This document shows positions 10,533 to 23,925 of a stretch of DNA of 64,000 nt, in pieces. Source of the stretch: Gordius sp. MW1 (taxonomy: Eukaryota; Nematomorpha; Gordioida; Gordea; Gordiidae); contig OZ038527.1 of assembly GCA_964036665.1 (NCBI GenBank), positions 13,237,835 to 13,301,834 of the forward strand. The letters run 5' to 3'. The notes beneath the pieces are model-generated. The model ran no database searches. It worked only from the letters and a program-made list of their open reading frames with translations, and was not told the origin of the DNA. Every line of letters begins with the position of its first letter. Position 1 is the stretch's first letter. The translations under genes and the position numbers were made by a program.

Positions 10533-12192
10533 TCCTTGTTAGGATCTCGTTAAGAATTTTTGCACGGGGGGAAGTTTTAGATTGAGAGTAATTAAAATTT
10601 TCGTTTTGCGTTTAGATTGTTCTAGTTATTGTGAAACAAGCTCTATGCGATCGTGATTTAAAGTTAATAATTTTTGATGAATGATCAAAAAAAATTTTTT
10701 CACGGCATTCACCTCTGATATCGAAAATTTTCATGAGGGGTGTAAGGTTGAACAAAAAAGTTGAAAAAATTTTGAGGTCTAAAAAAATATTTTTTTTCAT
10801 ATTCTTTCGAAAGGGGGCTGAAAAAATCTTTAAAAGTTAGTAAATATTCATAGAATTATGTCCTTGTTAATATCTCGATAAGAATTTTTGCACGGGGGGA
10901 AGTTTTAGATTGAGAGTAGTTAAAATTTTCGTTTTGCGTTTAGATTGTTCTAGTTTTTGTGAAACAAGCTCTATGCGATCGTGATTTAAAGTTAATAATT
11001 TTTGATGAGTGATCAAAAAAAATTTTATTAACGGAATTTACCTCTGATATCGAAAATTTTCATGAGGGGTATATGATCGAACAAAAAAGTTGGAAAAATC
11101 TTGAGGTCGAAAAAAATATTTTTTTCATATTCTTTCGAAAGGGGACTGAAAAAACCTTTAAAAGTTAATAAATATTCTTAGAATTATGTCCTTGTTAGGA
11201 TCTCGATAAGAATTTTTGCAAGGGGGAAGTTTTAGATTGAGAAAAATTAAAATTTTCGTGTTGCGTTTAGATTGTTTCAATATCGCTTTTTAAGCGTGTC
11301 TCTAGTTTTTGTGAAACAAGCTCTATGCGATCGTGATTTAAAGTTAATAATTTTTGATGAATGATCAAAAAAAATTTTTTCACGGCATTCACCTCTGATA
11401 TCGAAAATTTTCATGAGGGGTGTAAGGTTGAACAAAAAAGTTGAAAAAATTTTGAGGTCTAAAAAAATATTTTTTTTCATATTCTTTCGAAAGGGGGCTG
11501 AAAAAATCTTTAAAAGTTAGTAAATATTCATAAATTATGTCCTTGTTAATATCTCGATAAGAATTTTTGCACGGGGGGAAGTTTTAGATTGAGAGTAGTT
11601 AAAATTTTCGTTTTGCGTTTAGATTGTTCTAGTTTTTGTGAAACAAGCTCTATGCGATCGTGATTTAAAGTTAATAATTTTTGATGAATGATCAAAAAAA
11701 ATTTTTTCACGGAATTCACCTCTGATATCGAAAATTTTCATGAGGCGTATATGGTCAAACAAAAAAGTTGAAAAATTTTGAGGTCGAAAAAAATATATTT
11801 TTTCATATTCTTTCGAAAGGGGGCTGAAAAAATCTTTAAAAGTTAGTAAATATTCATAGAATTATGTCCTTGTTAATATCTCGATAAGAATTTTTGCACG
11901 GGGGGAAGTTTTAGATTGAGAGTAATTAAAATTTTCGTTTTGCGTTTAGATTGTTCTAGTTTTTGTGAAACAAGCTCTATGCGATCGTGATTTAAAGTTA
12001 ATAATTTTTGATGAGTGATCAAAAAAAATTTTTTCACGGAATTTACCTCTGATATCGAAAATTTTCATGAGGGGTATATGATCGAACAAAAAAGTTGGAA
12101 AAATCTTGAGGTCGAAAAAAATATTTTTTTCATATTCTTTCGAAATGGGGCTGAAAAAATCTTTAAAAGTTAGTAAATATTCTTAGAATTAT
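10533..12192 (+). repeat. Family A zone related to 4.2-6.5 kb
   Basis: Anchors 10532, 10860, 11188, 11539 and 11866 give lengths 328, 328, 351, 327 and 327. The first monomer begins like 3116 and, from about 10,586 (GAGAGTAATT), continues like the monomer at 4171. This skips about 1,055 bp, three monomers, relative to the 3.1-4.2 kb order. The following order S-S-L-S recurs at 15,989-17,324 and 18,710-20,045. No gene is seen. Confidence 0.82.
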
Positions 12193-15121
12193 GTCCTTGT
12201 TAGGATCTCGATAAGAATTTTTTCACGGGGGAAATTTTAGATTGAGAGAAATTAAAATTTTCGTGTTGCGTTAAGATTGTTTCAATATCGCTTTTTAAGC
12301 GTGCCTCTAGTTTTTGTGAACAAGCTCTTTGCGATCGTGATTTAAAGTTTAATTTTTGATGAGTGATCAAAAAAAAAATTTCACGGAATTCATCTCTGAT
12401 ATCGAAAATTTTCACGAGGGGTATATGGTCAAACAAAAAAGTTGAAAAAATTTTTAGGTCTAAAAAAATATTTTTTTTCATATTCTTTCGAAAGGGGGCT
12501 GAAAAAATCTTTAAAAGTTAGTAAATATTCATAGAATTATGTCCTTGTTAATATCTCGATAAGAATTTTTGCACGGGGGGAAGTTTTAGATTGAGAGAAA
12601 TTAAAATTTTCGTGTTGCGTTTCGATTGTTCTAGTTTTTGTGAAACAAGCTCTATGCGATCGTGATTTAAAGTTAATAATTTTTGATGAGTGATCAAAAA
12701 AAATTTATTAACGGAATTCACCTCTGATATCGAAAATTTTCATGAGGGGTATATAATCAAACAAAAAAGTTGAAAAAATCTTGAGGTCGAAAAAAATATT
12801 TTTTTCATATTCTTTCGAAATGGGGCTGAAAAAATCTTTAAAAGTTAGTAAATATTCTTAGAATTATGTCCTTGTTAGGATCTCGTTAAGAATTTTTGCA
12901 CGGGGGGAAGTTTTAGATTGAGAGAAATTAAAATTTGTCGTGTTGCTTTTAGATTGTTTCAATATCGCTTTTTAAGCGTGTCTAGTTTTTGTGAAACAAG
13001 CTCTATGCGATCGTGATTTAAAGTTAATAATTTTTGATGAGTGATCAAAAAAATTTTTTTTCACTGAATTCACCTCTGATATCGAAAATTTTCATGAGGG
13101 GTATATGGTCAAACAAAAAAAGTTGAAAAAACTTTGAGGTCGAAAAAAATATTTTTTTTCATATTCTTTCGAAAGGGGGCTGAAAAAATCTTTAAAAGTT
13201 AGTAAATATTCTTTGAATTATGTCCTTGTTAGGATCTCGATAAGAATTTTTGCAAGGGGGAAGTTTTAGATTGAGAGAAATTAAAATTTTCGTGTTGCGT
13301 TTAGATTGTTTCAATATCGCTTTTTAAGCGTTTCTCTAGTTTTTGTGAAACAAGCTCTATGCGATCGTGATTGAAAGTTAATAATTTTTGATGAATGATC
13401 AAAAAAATTTTTTTTCACGGCATTCACCTCTGATATCGAAAATTTCCATGAGGGGTATAAGGTTGAACAAAAAAGTTGAAAAAATTTTTAGGTCTAAAAA
13501 AATATTTTTTTTCATATTCTTTCGAAAGGGGGCTGAAAAAATCTTTAAAAGTTAGTAAATATTCATAGAATTATGTCCTTGTTAATATCTCGATAAGAAT
13601 TTTTGCACGGGGGGAAGTTTTAGATTGAGAGAAATTAAAATTTTCGTGTTGCGTTTCGATTGTTCTAGTTTTTGTGAAACAAGCTCTATGCGATCGTGAT
13701 TTAAAGTTAATAATTTTTGATGAGTGATCAAAAAAAATTTATTAACGGAATTCACCTCTGATATCGAAAATTTTCATGAGGGGTATATAATCAAACAAAA
13801 AAGTTGAAAAAATCTTGAGGTCGAAAAAAATATTTTTTTCATATTCTTTCGAAATGGGGCTGAAAAAATCTTTAAAAGTTAGTAAATATTCTTAGAATTA
13901 TGTCCTTGTTAGGATCTCGATAAGAATTTTTTCACGGGGGAAATTTTAGATTGAGAGAAATTAAAATTTTCGTGTTGCGTTAAGATTGTTTCAATATCGC
14001 TTTTTAAGCGTGCCTCTAGTTTTTGTGAACAAGCTCTTTGCGATCGTGATTTAAAGTTTAATTTTTGATGAGTGATCAAAAAAAAAATTTCACGGAATTC
14101 ATCTCTGATATCGAAAATTTTCACGAGGGGTATATGGTCAAACAAAAAAGTTGAAAAAATTTTGAGGTCAAAAAAAATATTTTTTTTTCATATTCTTTCG
14201 AAAGGAGGCTGAAAAAATCTTTAAAAGTTAGTAAATATTCTTAGAATTATGTCCTTGTTAGGATCTCGTTAAGAATTTTTGCACGGGGGGAAGTTTTAGA
14301 TTGAGAGAAATTAAAATATTCGTATTGCGTTTAGATTGTTTCAATATCACTTTTTAAGCGTGTCTCTGTTTTTGTGAAACAAGCTCTATGCGATCGTGAT
14401 TTAAAGTTATTAATTTTTGATGAATAATCAAAAAAAAATTTTTTTCACGGAATTCACTTCTGATATCGAAAATATTCATGAGGGGTATATGGTCATACAA
14501 AAAGTTGAAAAAATTTTGAGGTCGAAAAAAATATTTTTTTTCATATTCTTTCGAAAGGGGGCTGAAAAAATCTTTAAAAGTTAGTAAATATTCTTAGCAT
14601 TATGTCCTTGTTAGGATCTCGATAAGAATTTTTTCACGGGGGAAATTTTAGATTGAGAGAAATTAAAATTTTCGTGTTGCGTTAAGATTGTTTCAATATC
14701 GCTTTTTAAGCGTGCCTCTAGTTTTTGTGAACAAGCTCTTTGCGATCGTGATTTAAAGTTAATAATTTTTGATGAGTGATCAAAAAAAATTTTTTCACGG
14801 AATTCATCTCTGATATCGAAAATTTTCACGAGGGGTATATGGTCAAACAAAAAAGTTGAAAAAATTTTGAGGTCAAAAAAAATATTTTTTTTTCATATTC
14901 TTTCGAAAGGGGGCTGAAAAAATCTTTAAAAGTTAGTAAATATTCTTAGAATTATGTCCTTGTTAGTATCTCGATAAGAATTTTTGCACGGGGGGAAGTT
15001 TTAGATTGAGAGTAATTAAAATTTTCGTTTTGCGTTTAGATTGTTCTAGTTTTTGTGAAACAAGCTCTATGCGATCGTGATTTAAAGTTAATAATTTATG
15101 ATGAGTGATCAAAAAAAATTT
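12193..15121 (+). repeat. Family A zone with GTGAACAAGCTCTTTGCG subfamily
   Basis: Monomers at 12193, 13902, 14604 and 15283 (the last runs on into the next block) share TTTTTTCACGGGGGAAATTT, GCGTTAAGATTG, GTGCCTCTAG and GTGAACAAGCTCTTTGCG. They alternate with other types. The interval 12193-12868 resembles 13902 onward and 13575-13902 in part (offsets 1,709 and 1,034). The order 13222, 13575, 13902, 14251, 14604 recurs at 28694-30406 with one extra monomer. No gene is seen. Confidence 0.82.
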
Positions 15122-17843
15122 ATTAACGGAATTCACCTCTGATATCGAAAATTTTCATGAGGGGTATATGATCAAACAAAAAAGTTGAAAAAATCTTGAG
15201 GTCGAAAAAAATATTTTTTTCATATTCTTTCGAAAGGGGGCTGAAAAAATCTTTAAAAGTTAGTAAATATTCTTAGAATTATGTCCTTGTTAGGATCTCG
15301 ATAATAATTTTTTCACGGGGGAAATTTTAGATTGAGAGAAATTAAAATTTTCGTGTTGCGTTAAGATTGTTTCAATATCGCTTTTTAAGCGTGCCTCTAG
15401 TTTTTGTGAACAAGCTCTTTGCGATGGTGATTTAAAGTTAATAATTTTTGATGAGTGATCAAAAAAAATTTTTTCACGGAATTCATCTCTGATATCGAAA
15501 ATTTTCACGAGGGGTATATGGTCAAACAAAAAAGTTGAAAAAATTTTGAGGTCGAAAAAAATATATTTTTTCATATTCTTTCGAAAGGGGGCTGAAAAAA
15601 TCTTTAAAAGTTAGTAAATATTCATAGAATTATGTCCTTGTTAATATCTCGATAAGAATTTTTGCACGGGGGGAAGTTTTAGATTGAGAGAAATTAAAAT
15701 TTTCGTGTTGCGTTTAGATTGTTTCAATATCGCTTTTTAAGCGTGTCTCTAGTTTTTGTGAAACAAGCTTTATGCGATAGTGATTTAAAGTTAATAATTT
15801 TTGATGAATGATCAAAAAAAAAATTTCCCACGGAATTCACCTCTAATATCGAAAATTTTCATGAGGGGTATATGGTTGAACAAAAAAGTTGAAAAAATTT
15901 TAAGGTCGAAAAAAATATTTTTTTCCATATTCTTTCGAAAGGGGGCTGAAAAAATCTTTAAAAGTTAGTAAATATTCTTGGCAATTATGTCCTTGTTAGG
16001 ATCTCGTTAAGAATTTTTGCACGGGGGGAAGTTTTAGATTGAGAGTAATTAAAATTTTCGTTTTGCGTTTAGATTGTTCTAGTTATTGTGAAACAAGCTC
16101 TATGCGATCGTGATTTAAAGTTAATAATTTTTGATGAATGATCAAAAAAAATTTTTTCACGGCATTCACCTCTGATATCGAAAATTTTCATGAGGGGTGT
16201 AAGGTTGAACAAAAAAGTTGAAAAAATTTTGAGGTCTAAAAAAATATTTTTTTTCATATTCTTTCGAAAGGGGGCTGAAAAAATCTTTAAAAGTTAGTAA
16301 ATATTCATAGAATTATGTCCTTGTTAATATCTCGATAAGAATTTTTGCACGGGGGGAAGTTTTAGATTGAGAGTAGTTAAAATTTTCGTTTTGCGTTTAG
16401 ATTGTTCTAGTTTTTGTGAAACAAGCTCTATGCGATCGTGATTTAAAGTTAATAATTTTTGATGAGTGATCAAAAAAAATTTTATTAACGGAATTTACCT
16501 CTGATATCGAAAATTTTCATGAGGGGTATATGATCGAACAAAAAAGTTGGAAAAATCTTGAGGTCGAAAAAAATATTTTTTTCATATTCTTTCGAAAGGG
16601 GACTGAAAAAACCTTTAAAAGTTAATAAATATTCTTAGAATTATGTCCTTGTTAGGATCTCGATAAGAATTTTTGCAAGGGGGAAGTTTTAGATTGAGAA
16701 AAATTAAAATTTTCGTGTTGCGTTTAGATTGTTTCAATATCGCTTTTTAAGCGTGTCTCTAGTTTTTGTGAAACAAGCTCTATGCGATCGTGATTTAAAG
16801 TTAATAATTTTTGATGAATGATCAAAAAAAATTTTTTCACGGCATTCACCTCTGATATCGAAAATTTTCATGAGGGGTGTAAGGTTGAACAAAAAAGTTG
16901 AAAAAATTTTGAGGTCTAAAAAAATATTTTTTTTCATATTCTTTCGAAAGGGGGCTGAAAAAATCTTTAAAAGTTAGTAAATATTCATAAATTATGTCCT
17001 TGTTAATATCTCGATAAGAATTTTTGCACGGGGGGAAGTTTTAGATTGAGAGTAGTTAAAATTTTCGTTTTGCGTTTAGATTGTTCTAGTTTTTGTGAAA
17101 CAAGCTCTATGCGATCGTGATTTAAAGTTAATAATTTTTGATGAGTGATCAAAAAAAATTTTATTAACGGAATTCACCTCTGATATCGAAAATTTTCATG
17201 AGGGGTATATGATCGAACAAAAAAGTTGGAAAAATCTTGAGGTCGAAAAAAATATTTTTTTCATATTCTTTCGAAAGGGGACTGAAAAAACCTTTAAAAG
17301 TTAATAAATATTCTTAGAATTATGTCCTTGTTAGGATCTCGATAAGAATTTTTGCAAGGGGGAAGTTTTAGATTGAGAAAAATTAAAATTTTCGTGTTGC
17401 GTTTAGATTGTTTCAATATCGCTTTTTAAGCGTGTCTCTAGTTTTTGTGAAACAAGCTCTATGCGATCGTGATTTAAAGTTAATAATTTTTGATGAATGA
17501 TCAAAAAAAATTTTTTTCACGGCATTCACCTCTGATATCGAAAATTTTCATGAGGGGTGTAAGGTTGAACAAAAAAGTTGAAAAAATTTTGAGGTCTAAA
17601 AAAATATTTTTTTTCATATTCTTTCGAAAGGGGGCTGAAAAAATGTTTAAAAGTTAGTAAATATTCATAGAATTATGTCCTTGTTAATATCTCGATAAGA
17701 ATTTTTGCACGGGGGGAAGTTTTAGATTGAGAGTAGTTAAAATTTTCGTTTTGCGTTTAGATTGTTCTAGTTTTTGTGAAACAAGCTCTATGCGATCGTG
17801 ATTTAAAGTTAATAATTATTGATGAGTGATCAAAAAAAATTTT
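15122..17843 (+). repeat. Eight-monomer higher-order block, copy 1
   Basis: Anchors 15283, 15634, 15989, 16317, 16645, 16996, 17324 and 17677 give lengths 351, 355, 328, 328, 351, 328, 353 and 328 (L-L-S-S-L-S-L-S), total 2,722 bp. The next eight monomers repeat the same lengths and variants. The left edge is set where ATTTATTAACGG near 15,120 differs from ATTTTATTAACGG in the second copy. Confidence 0.88.
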
Positions 17844-20612
17844 ATTAACGGAATTCACCTCTGATATCGAAAATTTTCATGAGGGGTATATGATCAAACA
17901 AAAAAGTTGAAAAAATCTTGAGGTCGAAAAAAATATTTTTTTCATATTCTTTCGAAAGGGGGCTGAAAAAATCTTTAAAAGTTAGTAAATATTCTTAGAA
18001 TTATGTCCTTGTTAGGATCTCGATAATAATTTTTTCACGGGGGAAATTTTAGATTGAGAGAAATTAAAATTTTCGTGTTGCGTTAAGATTGTTTCAATAT
18101 CGCTTTTTAAGCGTGCCTCTAGTTTTTGTGAACAAGCTCTTTGCGATGGTGATTTAAAGTTAATAATTTTTGATGAGTGATCAAAAAAAATTTTTTCACG
18201 GAATTCATCTCTGATATCGAAAATTTTCACGAGGGGTATATGGTCAAAAAAAAAGTTGAAAAAATTTTGAGGTCGAAAAAAATATATTTTTTCATATTCT
18301 TTCGAAAGGGGGCTGAAAAAATCTTTAAAAGTTAGTAAATATTCATAGAATTATGTCCTTGTTAATATCTCGATAAGAATTTTTGCACGGGGGGAAGTTT
18401 TAGATTGAGAGAAATTAAAATTTTCGTGTTGCGTTTAGATTGTTTCAATATCGCTTTTTAAGCGTGTCTCTAGTTTTTGTGAAACAAGCTTTATGCGATA
18501 GTGATTTAAAGTTAATAATTTTTGATGAATGATCAAAAAAAAAATTTCCAACGGAATTCACCTCTAATATCGAAAATTTTCATGAGGGGTATATGGTTGA
18601 ACAAAAAAGTTGAAAAAATTTTAAGGTCGAAAAAAATATTTTTTTCCATATTCTTTCGAAAGGGGGCTGAAAAAATCTTTAAAAGTTAGTAAATATTCTT
18701 GGCAATTATGTCCTTGTTAGGATCTCGTTAAGAATTTTTGCACGGGGGGAAGTTTTAGATTGAGAGTAATTAAAATTTTCGTTTTGCGTTTAGATTGTTC
18801 TAGTTATTGTGAAACAAGCTCTATGCGATCGTGATTTAAAGTTAATAATTTTTGATGAATGATCAAAAAAAATTTTTTCACGGCATTCACCTCTGATATC
18901 GAAAATTTTCATGAGGGGTGTAAGGTTGAACAAAAAAGTTGAAAAAATTTTGAGGTCTAAAAAAATATTTTTTTTCATATTCTTTCGAAAGGGGGCTGAA
19001 AAAATCTTTAAAAGTTAGTAAATATTCATAGAATTATGTCCTTGTTAATATCTCGATAAGAATTTTTGCACGGGGGGAAGTTTTAGATTGAGAGTAGTTA
19101 AAATTTTCGTTTTGCGTTTAGATTGTTCTAGTTTTTGTGAAACAAGCTCTATGCGATCGTGATTTAAAGTTAATAATTTTTGATGAGTGATCAAAAAAAA
19201 TTTTATTAACGGAATTTACCTCTGATATCGAAAATTTTCATGAGGGGTATATGATCGAACAAAAAAGTTGGAAAAATCTTGAGGTCGAAAAAAATATTTT
19301 TTTCATATTCTTTCGAAAGGGGACTGAAAAAACCTTTAAAAGTTAATAAATATTCTTAGAATTATGTCCTTGTTAGGATCTCGATAAGAATTTTTGCAAG
19401 GGGGAAGTTTTAGATTGAGAAAAATTAAAATTTTCGTGTTGCGTTTAGATTGTTTCAATATCGCTTTTTAAGCGTGTCTCTAGTTTTTGTGAAACAAGCT
19501 CTATGCGATCGTGATTTAAAGTTAATAATTTTTGATGAATGATCAAAAAAAATTTTTTCACGGCATTCACCTCTGATATCGAAAATTTTCATGAGGGGTG
19601 TAAGGTTGAACAAAAAAGTTGAAAAAATTTTGAGGTCTAAAAAAATATTTTTTTTCATATTCTTTCGAAAGGGGGCTGAAAAAATCTTTAAAAGTTAGTA
19701 AATATTCATAAATTATGTCCTTGTTAATATCTCGATAAGAATTTTTGCACGGGGGGAAGTTTTAGATTGAGAGTAGTTAAAATTTTCGTTTTGCGTTTAG
19801 ATTGTTCTAGTTTTTGTGAAACAAGCTCTATGCGATCGTGATTTAAAGTTAATAATTTTTGATGAGTGATCAAAAAAAATTTTATTAACGGAATTCACCT
19901 CTGATATCGAAAATTTTCATGAGGGGTATATGATCGAACAAAAAAGTTGGAAAAATCTTGAGGTCGAAAAAAATATTTTTTTCATATTCTTTCGAAAGGG
20001 GACTGAAAAAACCTTTAAAAGTTAATAAATATTCTTAGAATTATGTCCTTGTTAGGATCTCGATAAGAATTTTTGCAAGGGGGAAGTTTTAGATTGAGAA
20101 AAATTAAAATTTTCGTGTTGCGTTTAGATTGTTTCAATATCGCTTTTTAAGCGTGTCTCTAGTTTTTGTGAAACAAGCTCTATGCGATCGTGATTTAAAG
20201 TTAATAATTTTTGATGAATGATCAAAAAAATTTTTTTTCACGGCATTCACCTCTGATATCGAAAATTTTCATGAGGGGTGTAAGGTTGAACAAAAAAGTT
20301 GAAAAAATTTTGAGGTCTAAAAAAATATTTTTTTTCATATTCTTTCGAAAGGGGGCTGAAAAAATGTTTAAAAGTTAGTAAATATTCATAGAATTATGTC
20401 CTTGTTAATATCTCGATAAGAATTTTTGCACGGGGGGAAGTTTTAGATTGAGAGTAGTTAAAATTTTCGTTTTGCGTTTAGATTGTTCTAGTTTTTGTGA
20501 AACAAGCTCTATGCGATCGTGATTTAAAGTTAATAATTATTGATGAGTGATCAAAAAAAATTTTATTAACGGAATTCACCTCTGATATCGAAAATTTTCA
20601 TGAGGGGTATAT
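17844..20612 (+). repeat. Eight-monomer higher-order block, copy 2
   Basis: Anchors 18005, 18355, 18710, 19038, 19366, 19717, 20045 and 20398 repeat copy 1 at an offset of 2,721-2,722 bp. Small differences are visible, for example GGTCAAAAAAAAAG near 18,243 where copy 1 has GGTCAAACAAAAAAG, and TTTCCAACGG near 18,546 where copy 1 has TTTCCCACGG. Identity with copy 1 ends at 20,613, where ATGTTCAAAC faces ATGATCAAAC. Confidence 0.88.
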
Positions 20613-21285
20613 GTTCAAACAAAATGGTTGAAAAAATTTTGAGGTCGAAAAAAATATTTTTTTTTCATATTCTTTCGAAAGGGGGCTGAAAAAATCTTTA
20701 AAAGTTAGTAAATTTTCTTGGCATTATGTCCTTGTTAGGATCTCGTTAAGAATTTTTGCACGGGGGGAAGTTTTAGATTGAGAGAAATTAAAATTTTCGT
20801 TTTGCGTTTAGATTGTTTCAATATCGCTTTTTAAGCGTGTCTCTACTTTTTGTGAAACAAGCTCTATGCGATCGTGATTTAAAGTTAATAATTTTTGATG
20901 AATGATCAAAAAAAATTTTTTTCACGGAATTCACCTCTGATAGCGAAAATATTCATGAGGGGTATATGGTCAAACAAAAAGTTGAAAAAATTTTGAGGTC
21001 GAAAAAAATATTTTTTTTCATATTCTTTCGAAAGGGGGCAGAAAAAATCTTTATAAGTTATTAAATATTCTTAGCATTATGTCCTTGTTAGGATCTCGAT
21101 AAGAATTTTTGCACGGGGGTAAGTTTTAGATTGAGAGAAATTAAAATTTTCGTGTTGCGTTTCGATTGTTCTAGTTTTTGTGAAACAAGCTCTATGCGAT
21201 CGTGATTTAAAGTTAATAATTTTTGATGAGTGATCAAAAAAAATTTATTAACGGAATTCACCTGTGATATCGAAAATTTTCATGA
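20613..21285 (+). repeat. Family A segment preceding block X (copy at 20.6 kb)
   Basis: Matches 7808-8480: AAAATGGTTG, TCTCGTTAAG, GATAGCGAAAATATTC and GGGGGCAGAAAAAATC in the same order. It leads straight into block X copy 3. Confidence 0.82.
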
Positions 21286-23925
21286 GGGGTATATGATCAA
21301 ATAAAAAAGTTGAAAAATCTTGAGGTCGAAAAAATATTTTTTTCATATTCTTTCGAAAGGGGGCTGAAAAAATCTTCAAAAGTTAGTAAATATTCTTAGC
21401 ATTATGTCCTTGTTAGGATCTCGATAAGAATTTTTGCACGGGGGGAAGTTTTAGATTGAGAGAAATTAAAATTTCGTGTTGCGTTTCGATTGTTTCAATA
21501 TCGCTTTTTAAGCGTGTCTCTAGTTTTTGTAAAACAAGCTCTATGCGATCGTGATTTAAAGTTAATAATTTTTGGATGAGTGATCAAAATATTTTTTTTC
21601 ACATAATTCACCTCTAATATCGAAAATTTCCATGAGGGGTATATGGTCAAACAAAAAAGTTGAAAAAATTTGAGGTCGAAAAACATATTTTTTTTCATAT
21701 TCTTTCGAAAGGGGGCTGAAAAAATCTTTAAAAGTTAGTAAATATTCATAGAATTATGTCCTTGTTAGGATCTCGATAAGAATTTTTGCACGGGGGGAAG
21801 TTTTAGGTTAAGAGAAATAAAAATTTTCGTATTGCGTTTAGATTGTAATATCACTTTTTAAGCGTGTCTCTAGTTTTTGTGAAACAAGCTCTATGGGATC
21901 GTGATTTAAAGTTGATAATTTTTGATGAGTGATCAAAAAAAATTTTTTTCACGGAATTCACCTCTGATATCAAAAATTTTCATGAGGGGTATATGTTCAA
22001 ACAAAAAAGTTGAAAAAATCTTGAGGTCGAAAAAATTTTTTTTTTATATTCTTTCGAAAGGGGGCTGAAAAAATCTTCAAAAGTTAGTAAATATTCTTAG
22101 CATTATGTCCTTGTTAGGATCTCGATAAGAATTTTTGCACGGGGGGAAGTTTTAGATTGAGAGAAGTTAAAATTTTCGTTTTGCGTTTAGATTGTTTCAA
22201 TATCGCTTTTTAAGCGTGTCCCTAGTTTTTGTGAAACAAGCTCTATGCGATCGTGATTTAAAGTTAATAATTTTTGATGAGTCTTTAAAAAAAAATTTTT
22301 TCACTGAATTCACCTCTGATATCGAAAATTTTGATTAGGGATATATTTTCAAACAAAAAAGTTGAAAAAATTTTGAGGTCGAAAAAAATATTTTTTTTCA
22401 TATTCTTTCGAAAGGGGGCTGAAAAAATCTTTAAAAGTTAGTAAATATTCTTAGCATTATTTCCTTGTTAGGATCTCGATAAGAATTTTTGCACGGAGGG
22501 AAGTTTTAGATTGAAAGAAATTAAAATTTTCGTGTTGCGGTTAGATTGTTTCAATATCGCTTTTTAAGCGTGTCTAGTTTTTGTGAAACAAGCTCTATGC
22601 GATCGTGATTTAAAGTTATTAATTTTTGATGAATAATCAAAAAAAATTTTTTTCACGGAATTCACTTCTGATATCGAAAATATTCATGAGGGGTATATGG
22701 TCATACAAAAAGTTGAAAAAATTTTGATGTCTAAAAAAATATTTTTTTTCATATTCTTTCGAAAGGGGGCTGAAAAAATCTTTAAAAGTTAGTAAATATT
22801 CTTAGAATTATGTCCTTGTTAGGATCTCGATAAGAATTTTTGCACGGGGGGAAGTTTTAGATTGAGAGAAATTAAAATTTTCGTGTTGCGTTTCGATTGT
22901 TCTAGTTTTTGTGAAACAAGCTCTATGCGTTCGTGATTTAAAGTTAATAATTTATGATGAGTGATCAAAAAAAATTTATTAACGGAATTCACCTCTGATA
23001 TCGAAAATTTTCATGAGGGGTATATGATCAAACAAAAAAGTTAAAAAATCTTGAGGTCGAAAAAAATATTTTTTTCATATTCTTTCGAAAGGGGGCTGAA
23101 AAAATCTTTAAAAGTTAGTAAATATTCTTAGAATTATGTCCTTGTTAGAATCACGATAAGAATTTTTGCACGGGGGGAAGTTTTAGATTGAGAGATATTA
23201 AAATTTTCGTATTGCGTTTAGATTGTTTCAATATCGCTTTTTAAGCGTGTCTCTAGTTTTTGTGAAACAAGCTCTATGCGATCGTGATTTAAAGTTAATA
23301 ATTTTTGATGAATGATCAAAAAAAATTTTTTTCACTGAATTCACCTCTGGAATCTCGATAAGAATTTTTGCACGAGAGGAAGTTTTAGATTGAGAGAAAT
23401 TAAAATTTTCGTGTTGCCTTTAGATTGTTTCAATATCGCTTTTTAAGCGTGTCTCTACTTTTTGTGAAACAAGCTCTATGCGATCGTGATTTAAAGTTAA
23501 TAATTTTTGATGAATGATCAAAAAAAAAATTTTCACGGAATTTATATCTGATATCGAAAATTTTCATGAGGGGTATATGGTCAAACAAAAAAAGATGAAA
23601 AAATTTTGAGGTCGAAAAAAATATTTTTTTTCATATTCTTTCGAAAGGGGGCTGAAAAAATCTTTAAAAGTTAGTAAATATTCTTAGCATTATGTCCTTG
23701 TTAGGATCTCGATAAAAATTTTTGCACGGGGGGAAGTTTTAGATTGAGAGAAATTAAAATTTTCGTATTGCGTTTAGATTGTTTCAATATCGCTTTTTAA
23801 GCGTGTCTCTAGTTTTTGTGAAACAAGCTCTATGCGATCGTGATTTAAAGTTAATAATTTTTGATGAATGATCAAAAATATTTTTTCACGGAATTCACCT
23901 CTGATATCGAAAATTTTCATGAGGG
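21286..23925 (+). repeat. Family A block X, copy 3
   Basis: Full-length copy of 1-2640 at a constant offset of 21,285 bp through eight monomers, including the GATTGTAATATCAC variant, CTATGGGATC, GAGTCTTTAAAA and the truncated monomer (junction 23,349). Only scattered point and homopolymer differences were noticed. It resembles copy 1 more than copy 2, because copy 2 has lost three monomers. Confidence 0.87.
23349..23350. other. Truncated-monomer junction, third occurrence
   Basis: ACCTCTG joined to GAATCTCGATAAG, the same break as at 2063 and 9833. Confidence 0.9.
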
